Assembly (NCBI GenBank): GCA_913055195.1
Contig: CAJXJU010000017.1
Span: 1-10,490 of the forward strand
Source: an uncultured Desulfohalobiaceae bacterium
GTDB taxonomy: Bacteria; Desulfobacterota; Desulfovibrionia; Desulfovibrionales; Desulfonatronovibrionaceae
Direction of reading: 5' to 3'
Length of the DNA stretch: 10,490 bases
Shown here: positions 1 through 5,816 of the stretch, piece after piece
Numbering within the stretch: the stretch's first letter is position 1
Layout: the number at the start of each line of letters is the position of its first letter
Position numbers and translations under genes: made by a program
Notes under the pieces: model-generated
Told to the model about the DNA's origin: nothing
What the model saw: only the letters and a program-made list of their open reading frames with translations
Database searches by the model: none

Positions 1-178
1 AACCTTTGTCCAGCATGGAAGAAAACGTGCTTTCCGCAACTCCGAAAGTTGAGTCTCAATATTTTAAAAACAAATCCAGAGTCAAGCAAAACATCAAAAA
101 AACACTTTCCAGGGGATGCATCCGACTTGGATTTCAACCATTTATTTGTTAACCTGGAAAAAACGCAAGGAGGAGATT
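1..178. other. Left-edge stretch before hisH, no recognisable gene
   Basis: This AT-rich stretch has no protein I can recognise. One frame stays open from the left edge into hisH, but its translation is low-complexity and overlaps the real gene in another frame. A second frame ends near 50 and a third near 152; either could be the tail of an upstream gene cut by the window edge, but neither matches a family I know. No good -35/-10 pair was found for hisH. The perfect palindrome GGATGCATCC lies at 114-123. Confidence 0.4.
167..174 (+). promoter_or_regulatory. Ribosome binding site that fixes the hisH start
   Basis: AAGGAGGA is a near-perfect Shine-Dalgarno sequence ending 4 bases before the ATG at 179. 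It decides the hisH start: an in-frame ATG at 116 would add 21 residues (beginning MHPTW) that have no counterpart in the HisH family, whereas the protein from 179 starts with the typical [11 protein letters not shown]. Confidence 0.85.
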
Positions 179-817
179 ATGCTTGCAATATTAGATTACC
201 GGGCCGGCAATTTAACCAGTGTCAAAAGGGCTCTGGATTTTTTACAAATACCCTGCGAGATTACCAGCGATCCTGAGAAGTTGCATCAAGCGGAAGGGAT
301 AATTTTCCCGGGAGTTGGAGCCGCTGGCTCAGCCATGGAAAACCTGCAAAAAAACAACATGGATCAGGTGCTAAAAAAACTGATACAAAAAGATAAACCT
401 TTGCTCGGTATTTGCCTGGGCTGTCAGATCATCCTTGAATACAGTCCAGAAAACAATACCCAGACTTTAGGTATTATCCCGGGACAGTGTGCCAGATTTA
501 ATCCTGATTGGACTGATGCCGGGGGGCTACCCATAAATATTCCCCACATGGGCTGGAATAAAGTCCATCTGGAAAAAGAGTGTCTGCTTTTTAAGGACGT
601 TGACAAAGACGCTGAATTTTATTTTGTGCACAGCTATTATCCAGTACCTGAACCAGAATTTGTCATTGGAAACACAATTTACGGGCAAAAATTCTGCTCC
701 CTACATGGCCGAGAGGGACTTTGGGCTGTTCAATTCCACCCTGAAAAAAGCGGCAGGCCCGGTTTAAAAATTTTGCAAAATTTTTATAATTTTTGCCAGG
801 AGAAAAATAATGCTTAG
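179..817 (+). CDS. hisH: Imidazole glycerol phosphate synthase, glutaminase subunit HisH
   Basis: A class I glutamine amidotransferase of 212 residues. It hydrolyses glutamine and passes ammonia to HisF, which makes imidazole glycerol phosphate and AICAR in histidine synthesis. The N-terminus ILDYRAGN, the oxyanion segment [11 protein letters not shown] (43-53) and the catalytic triad are all present: Cys79 in GICLGCQ, His187 and Glu189 in [11 protein letters not shown]. Length is normal for the family. The residue three after the nucleophile is Cys82, where many HisH proteins have Met; I recall the same GCQ form in Desulfovibrio-type HisH. The start at 179 is set by a strong AAGGAGGA site. 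The gene overlaps hisF by 8 bases, so the two subunits are probably translated in a coupled way. Identification is firm. Confidence 0.96.
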   Translation: MLAILDYRAGNLTSVKRALDFLQIPCEITSDPEKLHQAEGIIFPGVGAAGSAMENLQKNNMDQVLKKLIQKDKPLLGICLGCQIILEYSPENNTQTLGIIPGQCARFNPDWTDAGGLPINIPHMGWNKVHLEKECLLFKDVDKDAEFYFVHSYYPVPEPEFVIGNTIYGQKFCSLHGREGLWAVQFHPEKSGRPGLKILQNFYNFCQEKNNA

Positions 818-1589
818 TAAAAGAGTCATACCTTGTCTGGATGTACGAAACGGCAAGCTAACCAAAGGCATAAAATTTAAAGGCAATGTGGACATCGGCG
901 ATCCTGTGGAAACAGCCAGAATTTATTATGAGCAAGGGGCCGATGAGATTGTCTTTTACGATATAACCGCTTCACATGAAGGCCGTGGCATCATGCTCAA
1001 AGTAGTAGAAAAGGTGGCCTCCCAGATTTTTATCCCCTTTTCAGTGGGCGGAGGTATCAGTTCTGTGGATGATATGCGCGCGGTTCTTCTGGCAGGCGCG
1101 GAAAAGATTTCTGTCAACTCCGCGGCTGTTAAAAATCCCGAAATTATAAGTGAAGGTGCTGACGCGTTTGGCTCGCAATGTATTGTTGTGGGCATGGACG
1201 TGCTACGTGTTGAAAAATCAAAAAAAATCCCCTCTGGATATGAAATAGTGATCCACGGAGGAAGAAAACCTATGGGTATAGATGCACTGTGGTGGGCTAA
1301 GGAAGTAGAAAGGCTTGGAGCAGGCGAAATTTGCATTAATTCCATAGACGCGGACGGCACCAAAGACGGCTATGAATTGAATCTTACCCGGCTGATAGCA
1401 GAAAATGTGCGCATCCCGGTCATTGCCTCAGGCGGGGCTGGCAATCCACAACACATGGTTGATGCCGTGACTAAAGGCAGGGCTTCTGCCGCTCTGATTG
1501 CTTCCATTGTCCATTACGGTGAATACACCATTCCTGAAATAAAAAAATATATGCATGAGCAGGGAGTCAAAGTGAGGATGATCTGGTAA
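810..1589 (+). CDS. hisF: Imidazole glycerol phosphate synthase, cyclase subunit HisF
   Basis: A (beta/alpha)8-barrel cyclase of 259 residues that uses ammonia from HisH to convert PRFAR into imidazole glycerol phosphate and AICAR. Both catalytic aspartates sit at the canonical positions: Asp11 in [11 protein letters not shown] and Asp130 in VVGMDVLR. Phosphate-binding loops are visible as VGGGIS (79-84) and ASGGAG (206-211), and [12 protein letters not shown] (178-189) is the conserved loop after strand 6. An AGGAG site at 798-802 precedes the ATG, which lies inside the end of hisH. The sequence fits a deltaproteobacterial HisF. An alternative role in nucleotide-sugar amidation (WbuZ-like) is unlikely given the close pairing with a full HisH and both Asp residues, but other his genes are not in view. 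Confidence 0.96.
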   Translation: MLSKRVIPCLDVRNGKLTKGIKFKGNVDIGDPVETARIYYEQGADEIVFYDITASHEGRGIMLKVVEKVASQIFIPFSVGGGISSVDDMRAVLLAGAEKISVNSAAVKNPEIISEGADAFGSQCIVVGMDVLRVEKSKKIPSGYEIVIHGGRKPMGIDALWWAKEVERLGAGEICINSIDADGTKDGYELNLTRLIAENVRIPVIASGGAGNPQHMVDAVTKGRASAALIASIVHYGEYTIPEIKKYMHEQGVKVRMIW

Positions 1590-1843
1590 TGGATAAGGTT
1601 ATTGTCGAGTCAATGACCCATTGTGAAGCTGAGGTGGTGACCAAAGAAATTCCCAAAACCAGGAACTATGAACAAAAGATAAAAATGATCCTGGAGACCA
1701 TGCGCGTGAATAAATTTCAGGCTGTGGTCTGGGACGGGGACACTTATCTTGGTGGAACATGGTATGATCCCATTCAGCAAAAATGGACCGCTGAATTTAA
1801 GGACTATGTCTGGCGAGATGCCAATGAGTTTCAGAATAAGTAG
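1589..1843 (+). CDS. Unrecognised 84-residue protein coupled to hisF
   Basis: I do not recognise this family. The ATG shares its A with the last base of the hisF stop codon (TAATG), and a GAGG element at 1574-1577 lies about 11 bases upstream, so translation is probably coupled to hisF. The protein is soluble and mixed-charge with no signal peptide or membrane segment. Residues 1-40 are Lys/Glu-rich and probably helical; residues 44-75 (AVVWDGDTYLGG, then GTWYDPIQQKWTAEF) look like antiparallel strands rich in Trp and Tyr. It has one cysteine (Cys12) and no metal-binding motif. The stop TAG at 1841-1843 lies within the heptad repeat that starts at 1838. The tight overlap and absence of low-complexity sequence favour a real gene. 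Function is unknown; a link to histidine synthesis is suggested only by position. Confidence 0.72.
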   Translation: MDKVIVESMTHCEAEVVTKEIPKTRNYEQKIKMILETMRVNKFQAVVWDGDTYLGGTWYDPIQQKWTAEFKDYVWRDANEFQNK

Positions 1844-1865
1844 GAAGGATGAAGGATGAAGGATG
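1838..1865 (+). repeat. AAGGATG heptad repeat, copy A
   Basis: Four heptads in a row: AAGTAGG, then AAGGATG three times. The 23 bases 1838-1860 are identical on the opposite strand at 8535-8557 and match 22 of 23 on the opposite strand at 1966-1988. The repeat includes the stop codon of the preceding 84-residue gene. Confidence 0.9.
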
Positions 1866-1965
1866 AAAGTGGAAGGGGGTGGGCGAAGTAAAAAGGAGAA
1901 AAGGGGAGGGCTTTAACCTTCATAATTAATTTTTTCTGCATATTTTCTTCTTCAATCCCATAAAT

Positions 1966-1995
1966 TTCATCCCTCATCCTTCCTACTTCATCCTT
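1966..1995 (-). repeat. AAGGATG heptad repeat, copy B, inverted to copy A
   Basis: Read on the minus strand this is AAGGATG, AAGTAGG, AAGGATG, AGGGATG. It is inverted relative to copy A about 105 bases away, so the 144-base spacer between the two convergent genes could fold into a 23-pair stem with one mismatch. It supplies the stop codon (TGA, 1988-1990) of moaC. The 100 bases between the copies are purine-rich (1869-1910) then AT-rich and contain no gene I can support. Confidence 0.88.
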
Positions 1996-2470
1996 TTTTC
2001 TCATACGTTCCACTTCTACCGCCGCTTTTATGCACCAATTGACATTTTTCAATAATAATATCTTTCTGCACAGCCTTGCACATATCATAAATAGTCATGC
2101 AGGCCACCTGCGCTGCAACCAGGGCCTCCATTTCCACGCCAGTAGGAGCAATTGTTCTTGCCTCGGCCTCTACACGAATCAAATTTTCCTGATCATCTAT
2201 TTCAAAACGGACATCCACAAAGCTTAAAAACAAAGGATGACACAGAGGAATAAGCTCTGAAGTCTTTTTGGCCGCCATAATGCCAGCTATTTTAGCTGTG
2301 GTCAGAACATCACCTTTGGGCAGAGCATTCTCTTTTAATAAGGCCATAGTTCTTGAAGAAACGCGCACAAAACTCTCCACAATGGCCTTGCGCACTGTTT
2401 CGGACTTGTGTCCTACATCAACCATTGTAATTTGTCCGTTCTTATCAATATGCGTCAACCCTGCTGACAT
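1988..2470 (-). CDS. moaC: Cyclic pyranopterin monophosphate synthase MoaC
   Basis: MoaC (160 residues; E. coli MoaC has 161) converts the cyclic triphosphate made by MoaA into cyclic pyranopterin monophosphate, the second part of molybdenum cofactor synthesis. The start [16 protein letters not shown], the [13 protein letters not shown] and IPLCHPL segments, [10 protein letters not shown] and the end KSGGRSG are all typical. Active-site residues appear one position later than in E. coli: Lys52, His78, Glu113, Glu115, Asp129 and Lys132. The ATG follows a TAGGAG site (2477-2482) by 6 bases. The gene is the last of the minus-strand run, separated from dnaJ by a 111-base spacer full of hairpins and repeats, so it may have its own promoter. 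No other molybdenum cofactor gene is in the window. The last codons and the stop run into heptad repeat B. Confidence 0.95.
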   Translation of the reverse strand: MSAGLTHIDKNGQITMVDVGHKSETVRKAIVESFVRVSSRTMALLKENALPKGDVLTTAKIAGIMAAKKTSELIPLCHPLFLSFVDVRFEIDDQENLIRVEAEARTIAPTGVEMEALVAAQVACMTIYDMCKAVQKDIIIEKCQLVHKSGGRSGTYEKKG

Positions 2471-2485
2471 TCTATTCTCCTATAT

Positions 2486-2540
2486 GGGCGTATTGCTATA
2501 CGCCCCTACAATTGGGCAACCACAGAAGGTTGCCCCTGCA
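2486..2540 (-). repeat. Two tandem GGGC...GCCC palindromes upstream of moaC
   Basis: Two perfect 8-pair hairpins lie side by side: GGGCGTAT/ATACGCCC with a 4-base loop (2486-2505), and GGGCAACC/GGTTGCCC with a 6-base loop (2514-2535). On the minus strand each is preceded by TG(T/C)AGGGGC, so they look like two members of one REP-like palindrome family with variable arms. The first ends 3 bases upstream of the moaC ribosome binding site. Neither is followed by a T run in either direction, so they are not typical intrinsic terminators. Confidence 0.85.
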
Positions 2541-2543
2541 TCC

Positions 2544-2575
2544 TATCTTCCCAACTTCTTATCTTCCCAGCTTCC
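2544..2575 (-). repeat. 16-base direct repeat after dnaJ
   Basis: TATCTTCCCAACTTCT is followed at once by TATCTTCCCAGCTTCC, matching at 14 of 16 positions. On the minus strand it is a purine-rich GGAAG(C/T)TGGGAAGATA-type repeat that starts 6 bases after the dnaJ stop codon. Confidence 0.8.
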
Positions 2576-2581
2576 TCTTCT

Positions 2582-3703
2582 CTAACCTGCATCTGTATCA
2601 CCCATTACTTTTTTAAAAAAACTCTTCACCCTGGCAGCAGGACCTCCCTGTTTTTCCTGCTCCAATCTCTCAAATTCCCGCAACAATTCTTCCTGTTTTC
2701 TGGTCAGCCGCGTTGGGGTCTTAACTATAACCTCAACTAACAAATCACCCTTCTGGGTACTTCCCAGATAAGGAAGTCCCAGGCCTTTGAGCTTAAAAAC
2801 CTTTCCACTTTGTGTACCCCTGGGAATTTCCATTGGAACTGGCTCATCCAGAGTAGGCACCTCAATCCTGGCTCCCAGCGCGGCCTGAACAAAACTGATT
2901 TCCACCTGAGTAATCAGGTCCTGGCCATGACGTTTAAAAATATCATCTTCCTGCACATATATAACCACATAGAGATCGCCAGGAGGGCCACCATGCTCCC
3001 CTGGTTCACCTTCTCCACGCAGCCGCAATCGGCTACCATTGTCCACCCCTGCAGGAACCCGTACCTTTATCTTCTTTTTGACATTAACAATCCCTCTTCC
3101 CCGGCATTTACTACAGGGACGCCTGATAATCGTCCCCTGACCCTGACAAACTGGACAGGGCATGGATACGCGAAAAAAACCCTGTGAACGATAGACCTGA
3201 CCAGACCCCTGACAATGGGCACAGGTCTCCACCCTGTGTCCGGGCTCTGCCCCTGTCCCCTGACAGCGGTCACAGGTTTCTCGTTTGGGGATATTCAACT
3301 CAACTTCAGTGCCTCTGGCTGCCTCGCGAAAAGAAATAGTCAAATTATACCGCAAGTCAGTGCCCGATCTGGGCCTTGGCCCAAAGTGATCAGAGCCAAA
3401 GCCAAAAAACTCCGAGAATATGTCGCTGAAAGTGCTGAATATATCCTCAGCAGAATGAAAACGCTGAAAGCCGTTTGCATTTACCCCTTCATGACCGAAC
3501 TGATCATATAGGGCTCTCTTTTCTGGATCACGCAACACTTCGTATGCTTCTGCTGCCTCTTTAAAAAGGGCTTCTGCCTGAGGGTCATCCGGGTTTCTAT
3601 CTGGATGATATTTAAAGGCTAACTTGCGGTATGCCCGTTTAATTTCCTCGTCAGAAGCATTACGATCAATCCCTAAAACTTCATAATAATCCCTTTTGGC
3701 CAT
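2582..3703 (-). CDS. dnaJ: Chaperone protein DnaJ (Hsp40)
   Basis: A full-length class A J-protein of 373 residues that stimulates DnaK ATPase and binds unfolded clients. The J domain is residues 1-70 with HPD at 33-35. A Phe-rich, rather Gly-poor linker (about 75-115) follows, without the long GGFGG runs of E. coli DnaJ. The zinc-binding domain has all four CxxCxGxG repeats: Cys144/147, Cys161/164, Cys183/186 and Cys197/200. The C-terminal client-binding and dimerisation domains run from about 210 to 335. The start lies 2 bases after the rpoZ stop, with only a weak AAGG upstream, so translation is probably coupled to rpoZ. dnaK and grpE are not adjacent, which suggests either a second J-protein or a dispersed chaperone set. 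I recall rpoZ next to dnaJ in Desulfovibrio, which supports the lineage guess. Confidence 0.96.
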   Translation of the reverse strand: MAKRDYYEVLGIDRNASDEEIKRAYRKLAFKYHPDRNPDDPQAEALFKEAAEAYEVLRDPEKRALYDQFGHEGVNANGFQRFHSAEDIFSTFSDIFSEFFGFGSDHFGPRPRSGTDLRYNLTISFREAARGTEVELNIPKRETCDRCQGTGAEPGHRVETCAHCQGSGQVYRSQGFFRVSMPCPVCQGQGTIIRRPCSKCRGRGIVNVKKKIKVRVPAGVDNGSRLRLRGEGEPGEHGGPPGDLYVVIYVQEDDIFKRHGQDLITQVEISFVQAALGARIEVPTLDEPVPMEIPRGTQSGKVFKLKGLGLPYLGSTQKGDLLVEVIVKTPTRLTRKQEELLREFERLEQEKQGGPAARVKSFFKKVMGDTDAG

Positions 3704-3705
3704 AT

Positions 3706-3921
3706 TTAGTCAACCTTGATTCCAGCCTTTTCAATGGAGTTGGACGGCAAAATTTTACCTGCTGCAACTTCTCGCAATGCAGTAACAATCTCTTTGTTCT
3801 GGCTTTCAATAAGCGGGCTATAGCCTTCTCGATATTGCTTGACTCTTTTAATAGCCATCTGAACTAAAAGAAATCTGTTATTTACCTTTTGCAAACAATC
3901 TTCTACTGTAATTCTAGCCAT
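3706..3921 (-). CDS. rpoZ: DNA-directed RNA polymerase omega subunit
   Basis: A 71-residue omega subunit, which helps fold and assemble the beta-prime subunit of RNA polymerase. [26 protein letters not shown] at the start and [12 protein letters not shown] near the end are the family hallmarks; it is shorter than the 91-residue E. coli protein, as in many deltaproteobacteria. A strong AAAGGAG site (3927-3933) sits 5 bases from the ATG. dnaJ follows after 2 bases. The upstream neighbour is the DNA methyltransferase, which ends 17 bases before rpoZ, so any promoter dedicated to rpoZ must lie within the methyltransferase coding sequence. A TTGTCA hexamer occurs there (minus strand, about 3950-3955), but I see no good -10 partner. 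Confidence 0.94.
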   Translation of the reverse strand: MARITVEDCLQKVNNRFLLVQMAIKRVKQYREGYSPLIESQNKEIVTALREVAAGKILPSNSIEKAGIKVD

Positions 3922-3938
3922 ATTTACTCCTTTACTAA

Positions 3939-4853
3939 TTAAGGCGTTTTATTGACAAGACTAAATTGTCTTAAAAAAGACTTTATTCTATTATCAGCTA
4001 ATTTTATATATTTCTCATTAATATCATATCCTATATATCTACGATTTGCTTTTAATGCTGCAAGACAAGTACTTCCACTTCCCACAAAAGGATCTAAAAC
4101 TATATCCCCTTTGAAAGAGTATAGTTGAATCAACCGGTAAGGCAACTCTACAGGAAAAGGAGCTGGATGACCTATTTTTTTTGCTGACACAGCAGGAAAT
4201 GTCCATACGCTTTTAGTCCATTCAAGAAATTGTTCTTTTAAGATAGTATTTTCTTTTTTCTGCTTCTTTCTTGAAAATGTTTGTTTAGAAAATATTAAAA
4301 TATATTCATGAATATCCCGCAAGACCGGATTCGCAGCAGACATCCAGCTTCCCCATGCAGTGGAAGGACTGGCGCTCGATGCTTTATTCCAGATGATTTC
4401 ACCCCTCATCAAATAACCTATTTCCTGCATATCTTTTATTATATAACTATGTAAAGGAATATATGGTTTCCTACCTAAATTAGCTACATTGATACAAACC
4501 CGTCCCCCCGGCACCAATACCCGATATGTTTCTTTCCATACTCTCCTTAAAAAACCTAAATATTCATCTAAAGACAAATTTTGATCATACTCTTTAGAGA
4601 CATTATATGGAGGCGATGTTATCATCAAATGAACACTATTATCTGGTAATTCAGACATCATCTCACTAGATTTACAAAAAATCTTATTAATATATCTAGC
4701 ATCAATATGATTCTCTATATATTGCACGTTTTCATCGACTGTTACCCCTTCATATAAACGACTCTTATAAAACTTTGTAGAATCATGATTAATCCTGCCG
4801 GGCGTCCCAAATGAACTGGTCTTTGTGCCTAAACGTTTATACGACATTCTCAT
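3939..4853 (-). CDS. Beta-class DNA methyltransferase of a type II restriction-modification system
   Basis: An amino-methyltransferase of 304 residues. The catalytic motif IV is TSPPYN (79-84), followed later by the S-adenosylmethionine motif I region [10 protein letters not shown] (253-262); this order defines the beta class. The SPPY form is usual for N4-cytosine methylation, though some N6-adenine enzymes share it, so the modified base is not certain. [13 protein letters not shown] (228-240) is the conserved segment just before motif I. The region between (about 160-220) should contain the target recognition part. An N-terminal segment [16 protein letters not shown] (14-29) precedes the catalytic domain. 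The site before the ATG is weak (TAGG at 4 bases), and a second Met at residue 3 is possible. The gene is AT-rich and sits 90 bases after the endonuclease gene. Recognition sequence unknown. Confidence 0.92.
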   Translation of the reverse strand: MRMSYKRLGTKTSSFGTPGRINHDSTKFYKSRLYEGVTVDENVQYIENHIDARYINKIFCKSSEMMSELPDNSVHLMITSPPYNVSKEYDQNLSLDEYLGFLRRVWKETYRVLVPGGRVCINVANLGRKPYIPLHSYIIKDMQEIGYLMRGEIIWNKASSASPSTAWGSWMSAANPVLRDIHEYILIFSKQTFSRKKQKKENTILKEQFLEWTKSVWTFPAVSAKKIGHPAPFPVELPYRLIQLYSFKGDIVLDPFVGSGSTCLAALKANRRYIGYDINEKYIKLADNRIKSFLRQFSLVNKTP

Positions 4854-4943
4854 GTAACCTAAATATAATCACAAGAAATTAAACGACTGTAACTGATTCG
4901 CCTGCAAAAAGTAAATTTTCCGTTTTAAATTTTTATAAAAAAA
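4854..4943 (-). promoter_or_regulatory. Spacer that may carry a methyltransferase promoter
   Basis: This AT-rich spacer between endonuclease and methyltransferase genes is the only gap of over 50 bases on the minus strand with no repeat. A separate promoter here would let the methyltransferase be made first. Candidate elements are poor: TTGCAG with TTTAAT 18 bases on, or TATATT close to the gene. No operator-like inverted repeat and no controller-protein box was seen. Confidence 0.25.
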
Positions 4944-5816
4944 TCATGCTCTAATTAATGCTAAAAATTTTTCTGCCTTTTCTTTATAAGTAGATTCTTG
5001 ATTAGCAATCTCAATAATCATACCCAACTCTTCTCTTGTCTTCATACTGGAAAAAAATTCTCTTTCTTGTTCAAATAATTTAATCAAGTTTTCAGTGAAT
5101 TCATTATAAGAATCAAAACGAATAAAGCCTTTTCCCGCAGTGCATTTTATATTGTCATCATCATCAATATCAATAGGTGACGGATTTACAGACCAAAATC
5201 CTTGTACAATCCCTGCCTGATATAAATGATCAACTTTTTTATAATAACTTGATGTAATCGGCGTGTTTCCTAAAACAATAATCGGAATCTTTGCGGATTC
5301 ATAACCAGAAACACGTATATTAATACTTTTACCAATAGCTTTTAGCATTGAATCAGAACGCAATAATCCTGGATTTCCTTGATGGCTCTTATAATCACCC
5401 AGACAAATTAATTGATCATTTTGCCATTCCCAGTTCCAGACTATGGACATCTTTACTTCAAAAATTGCCAGAATATCTTCTGGCATCTGTTTTCTTTTCT
5501 TTACTCTGCAAATTGCAACATCTGCTGGCGAACGAGATGTTAATCCAATTTCTTCACAAATTATTCCCTGAACAGCGAAGAAGCCATTAGATTTTGCGAA
5601 ACCTTGCAACAAATTTACTGAAAATTTCTCGGTAAATTGTCCTATTAAAGCATTTCTGCTTTGCAATGTCCCCTTTTCGCCTTTGTACGATTTTGGCCAA
5701 TACGCGTAGTACCGATTATCATCTCCAACATAAAATAGTTGCTCTGGTTCAGCAAAATTTTTTAATGCCTCAAAGAAAAATTCTCTCTCCTTTGCTTTAC
5801 TCCATAGTTCTGTCAT
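4944..5816 (-). CDS. Type II restriction endonuclease, PD-(D/E)XK fold
   Basis: A 290-residue protein, predicted to cut unmethylated DNA at the site protected by the adjacent methyltransferase. The nuclease core is SPADVAI with Asp99, then ILAIFEVKMS with Glu120 and Lys122, giving D-x20-E-x-K. Glu63 in QFTEKFS is a plausible helix glutamate found in many such enzymes. Strands and helices around KIPIIVLGN (176-184) fit the rest of the fold. Other features are VWNWEW (126-131) after the active site and an acidic DIDDDDN run near 216-222. There is no signal peptide or membrane segment. The start codon overlaps the DUF4340 stop in ATGA and no good Shine-Dalgarno lies nearby, so expression probably depends on translation of the upstream gene. 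I cannot assign a specificity. The pairing with a methyltransferase makes the call strong despite weak family recognition. Confidence 0.82.
   Translation of the reverse strand: MTELWSKAKEREFFFEALKNFAEPEQLFYVGDDNRYYAYWPKSYKGEKGTLQSRNALIGQFTEKFSVNLLQGFAKSNGFFAVQGIICEEIGLTSRSPADVAICRVKKRKQMPEDILAIFEVKMSIVWNWEWQNDQLICLGDYKSHQGNPGLLRSDSMLKAIGKSINIRVSGYESAKIPIIVLGNTPITSSYYKKVDHLYQAGIVQGFWSVNPSPIDIDDDDNIKCTAGKGFIRFDSYNEFTENLIKLFEQEREFFSSMKTREELGMIIEIANQESTYKEKAEKFLALIRA

Larger units (their letters stand above)
3939..5816 (-). other. Restriction-modification segment inserted in a host gene run
   Basis: The two genes form a unit of lower GC content than their surroundings: 16 of 60 bases at 4681-4740 and 19 of 60 at 4981-5040, against 27 of 60 at 2881-2940 in dnaJ and 30 of 60 at 9841-9900 in the ABC ATPase. 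It lies between a transporter gene set and rpoZ-dnaJ. No transposase, integrase, terminal repeat or target duplication was found at either edge. Horizontal acquisition is inferred from composition and position. Confidence 0.7.

Noticed and set aside
116..178. Upstream in-frame ATG that would extend HisH by 21 residues
   Set aside because: The added residues have no family counterpart and the strong AAGGAGGA site fits only the ATG at 179.
810..1589. WbuZ-type cyclase for nucleotide-sugar amidation instead of HisF
   Set aside because: Asp11 and Asp130 are both present and the gene overlaps a complete HisH; the histidine role is simpler.
1838..1995. CRISPR array
   Set aside because: The repeats are tandem heptads without unique spacers, and there are no cas genes.
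1831..2088. Minus-strand open frame of about 85 codons between the convergent genes
   Set aside because: It overlaps moaC in another frame and reads the heptad repeat as HPSSF/SFILHPS-like peptide, a known artefact of such repeats.
2486..2540. Molybdenum cofactor riboswitch upstream of moaC
   Set aside because: The region is two simple perfect hairpins without the conserved multi-stem architecture of that riboswitch; a REP-like palindrome pair explains it better.
2486..2540. Intrinsic terminator after dnaJ
   Set aside because: The stems are strong, but no T run follows on either strand.
3939..5816. Transposon carrying the restriction-modification genes
   Set aside because: No transposase, integrase, terminal inverted repeat or matching target duplication was found at the edges.
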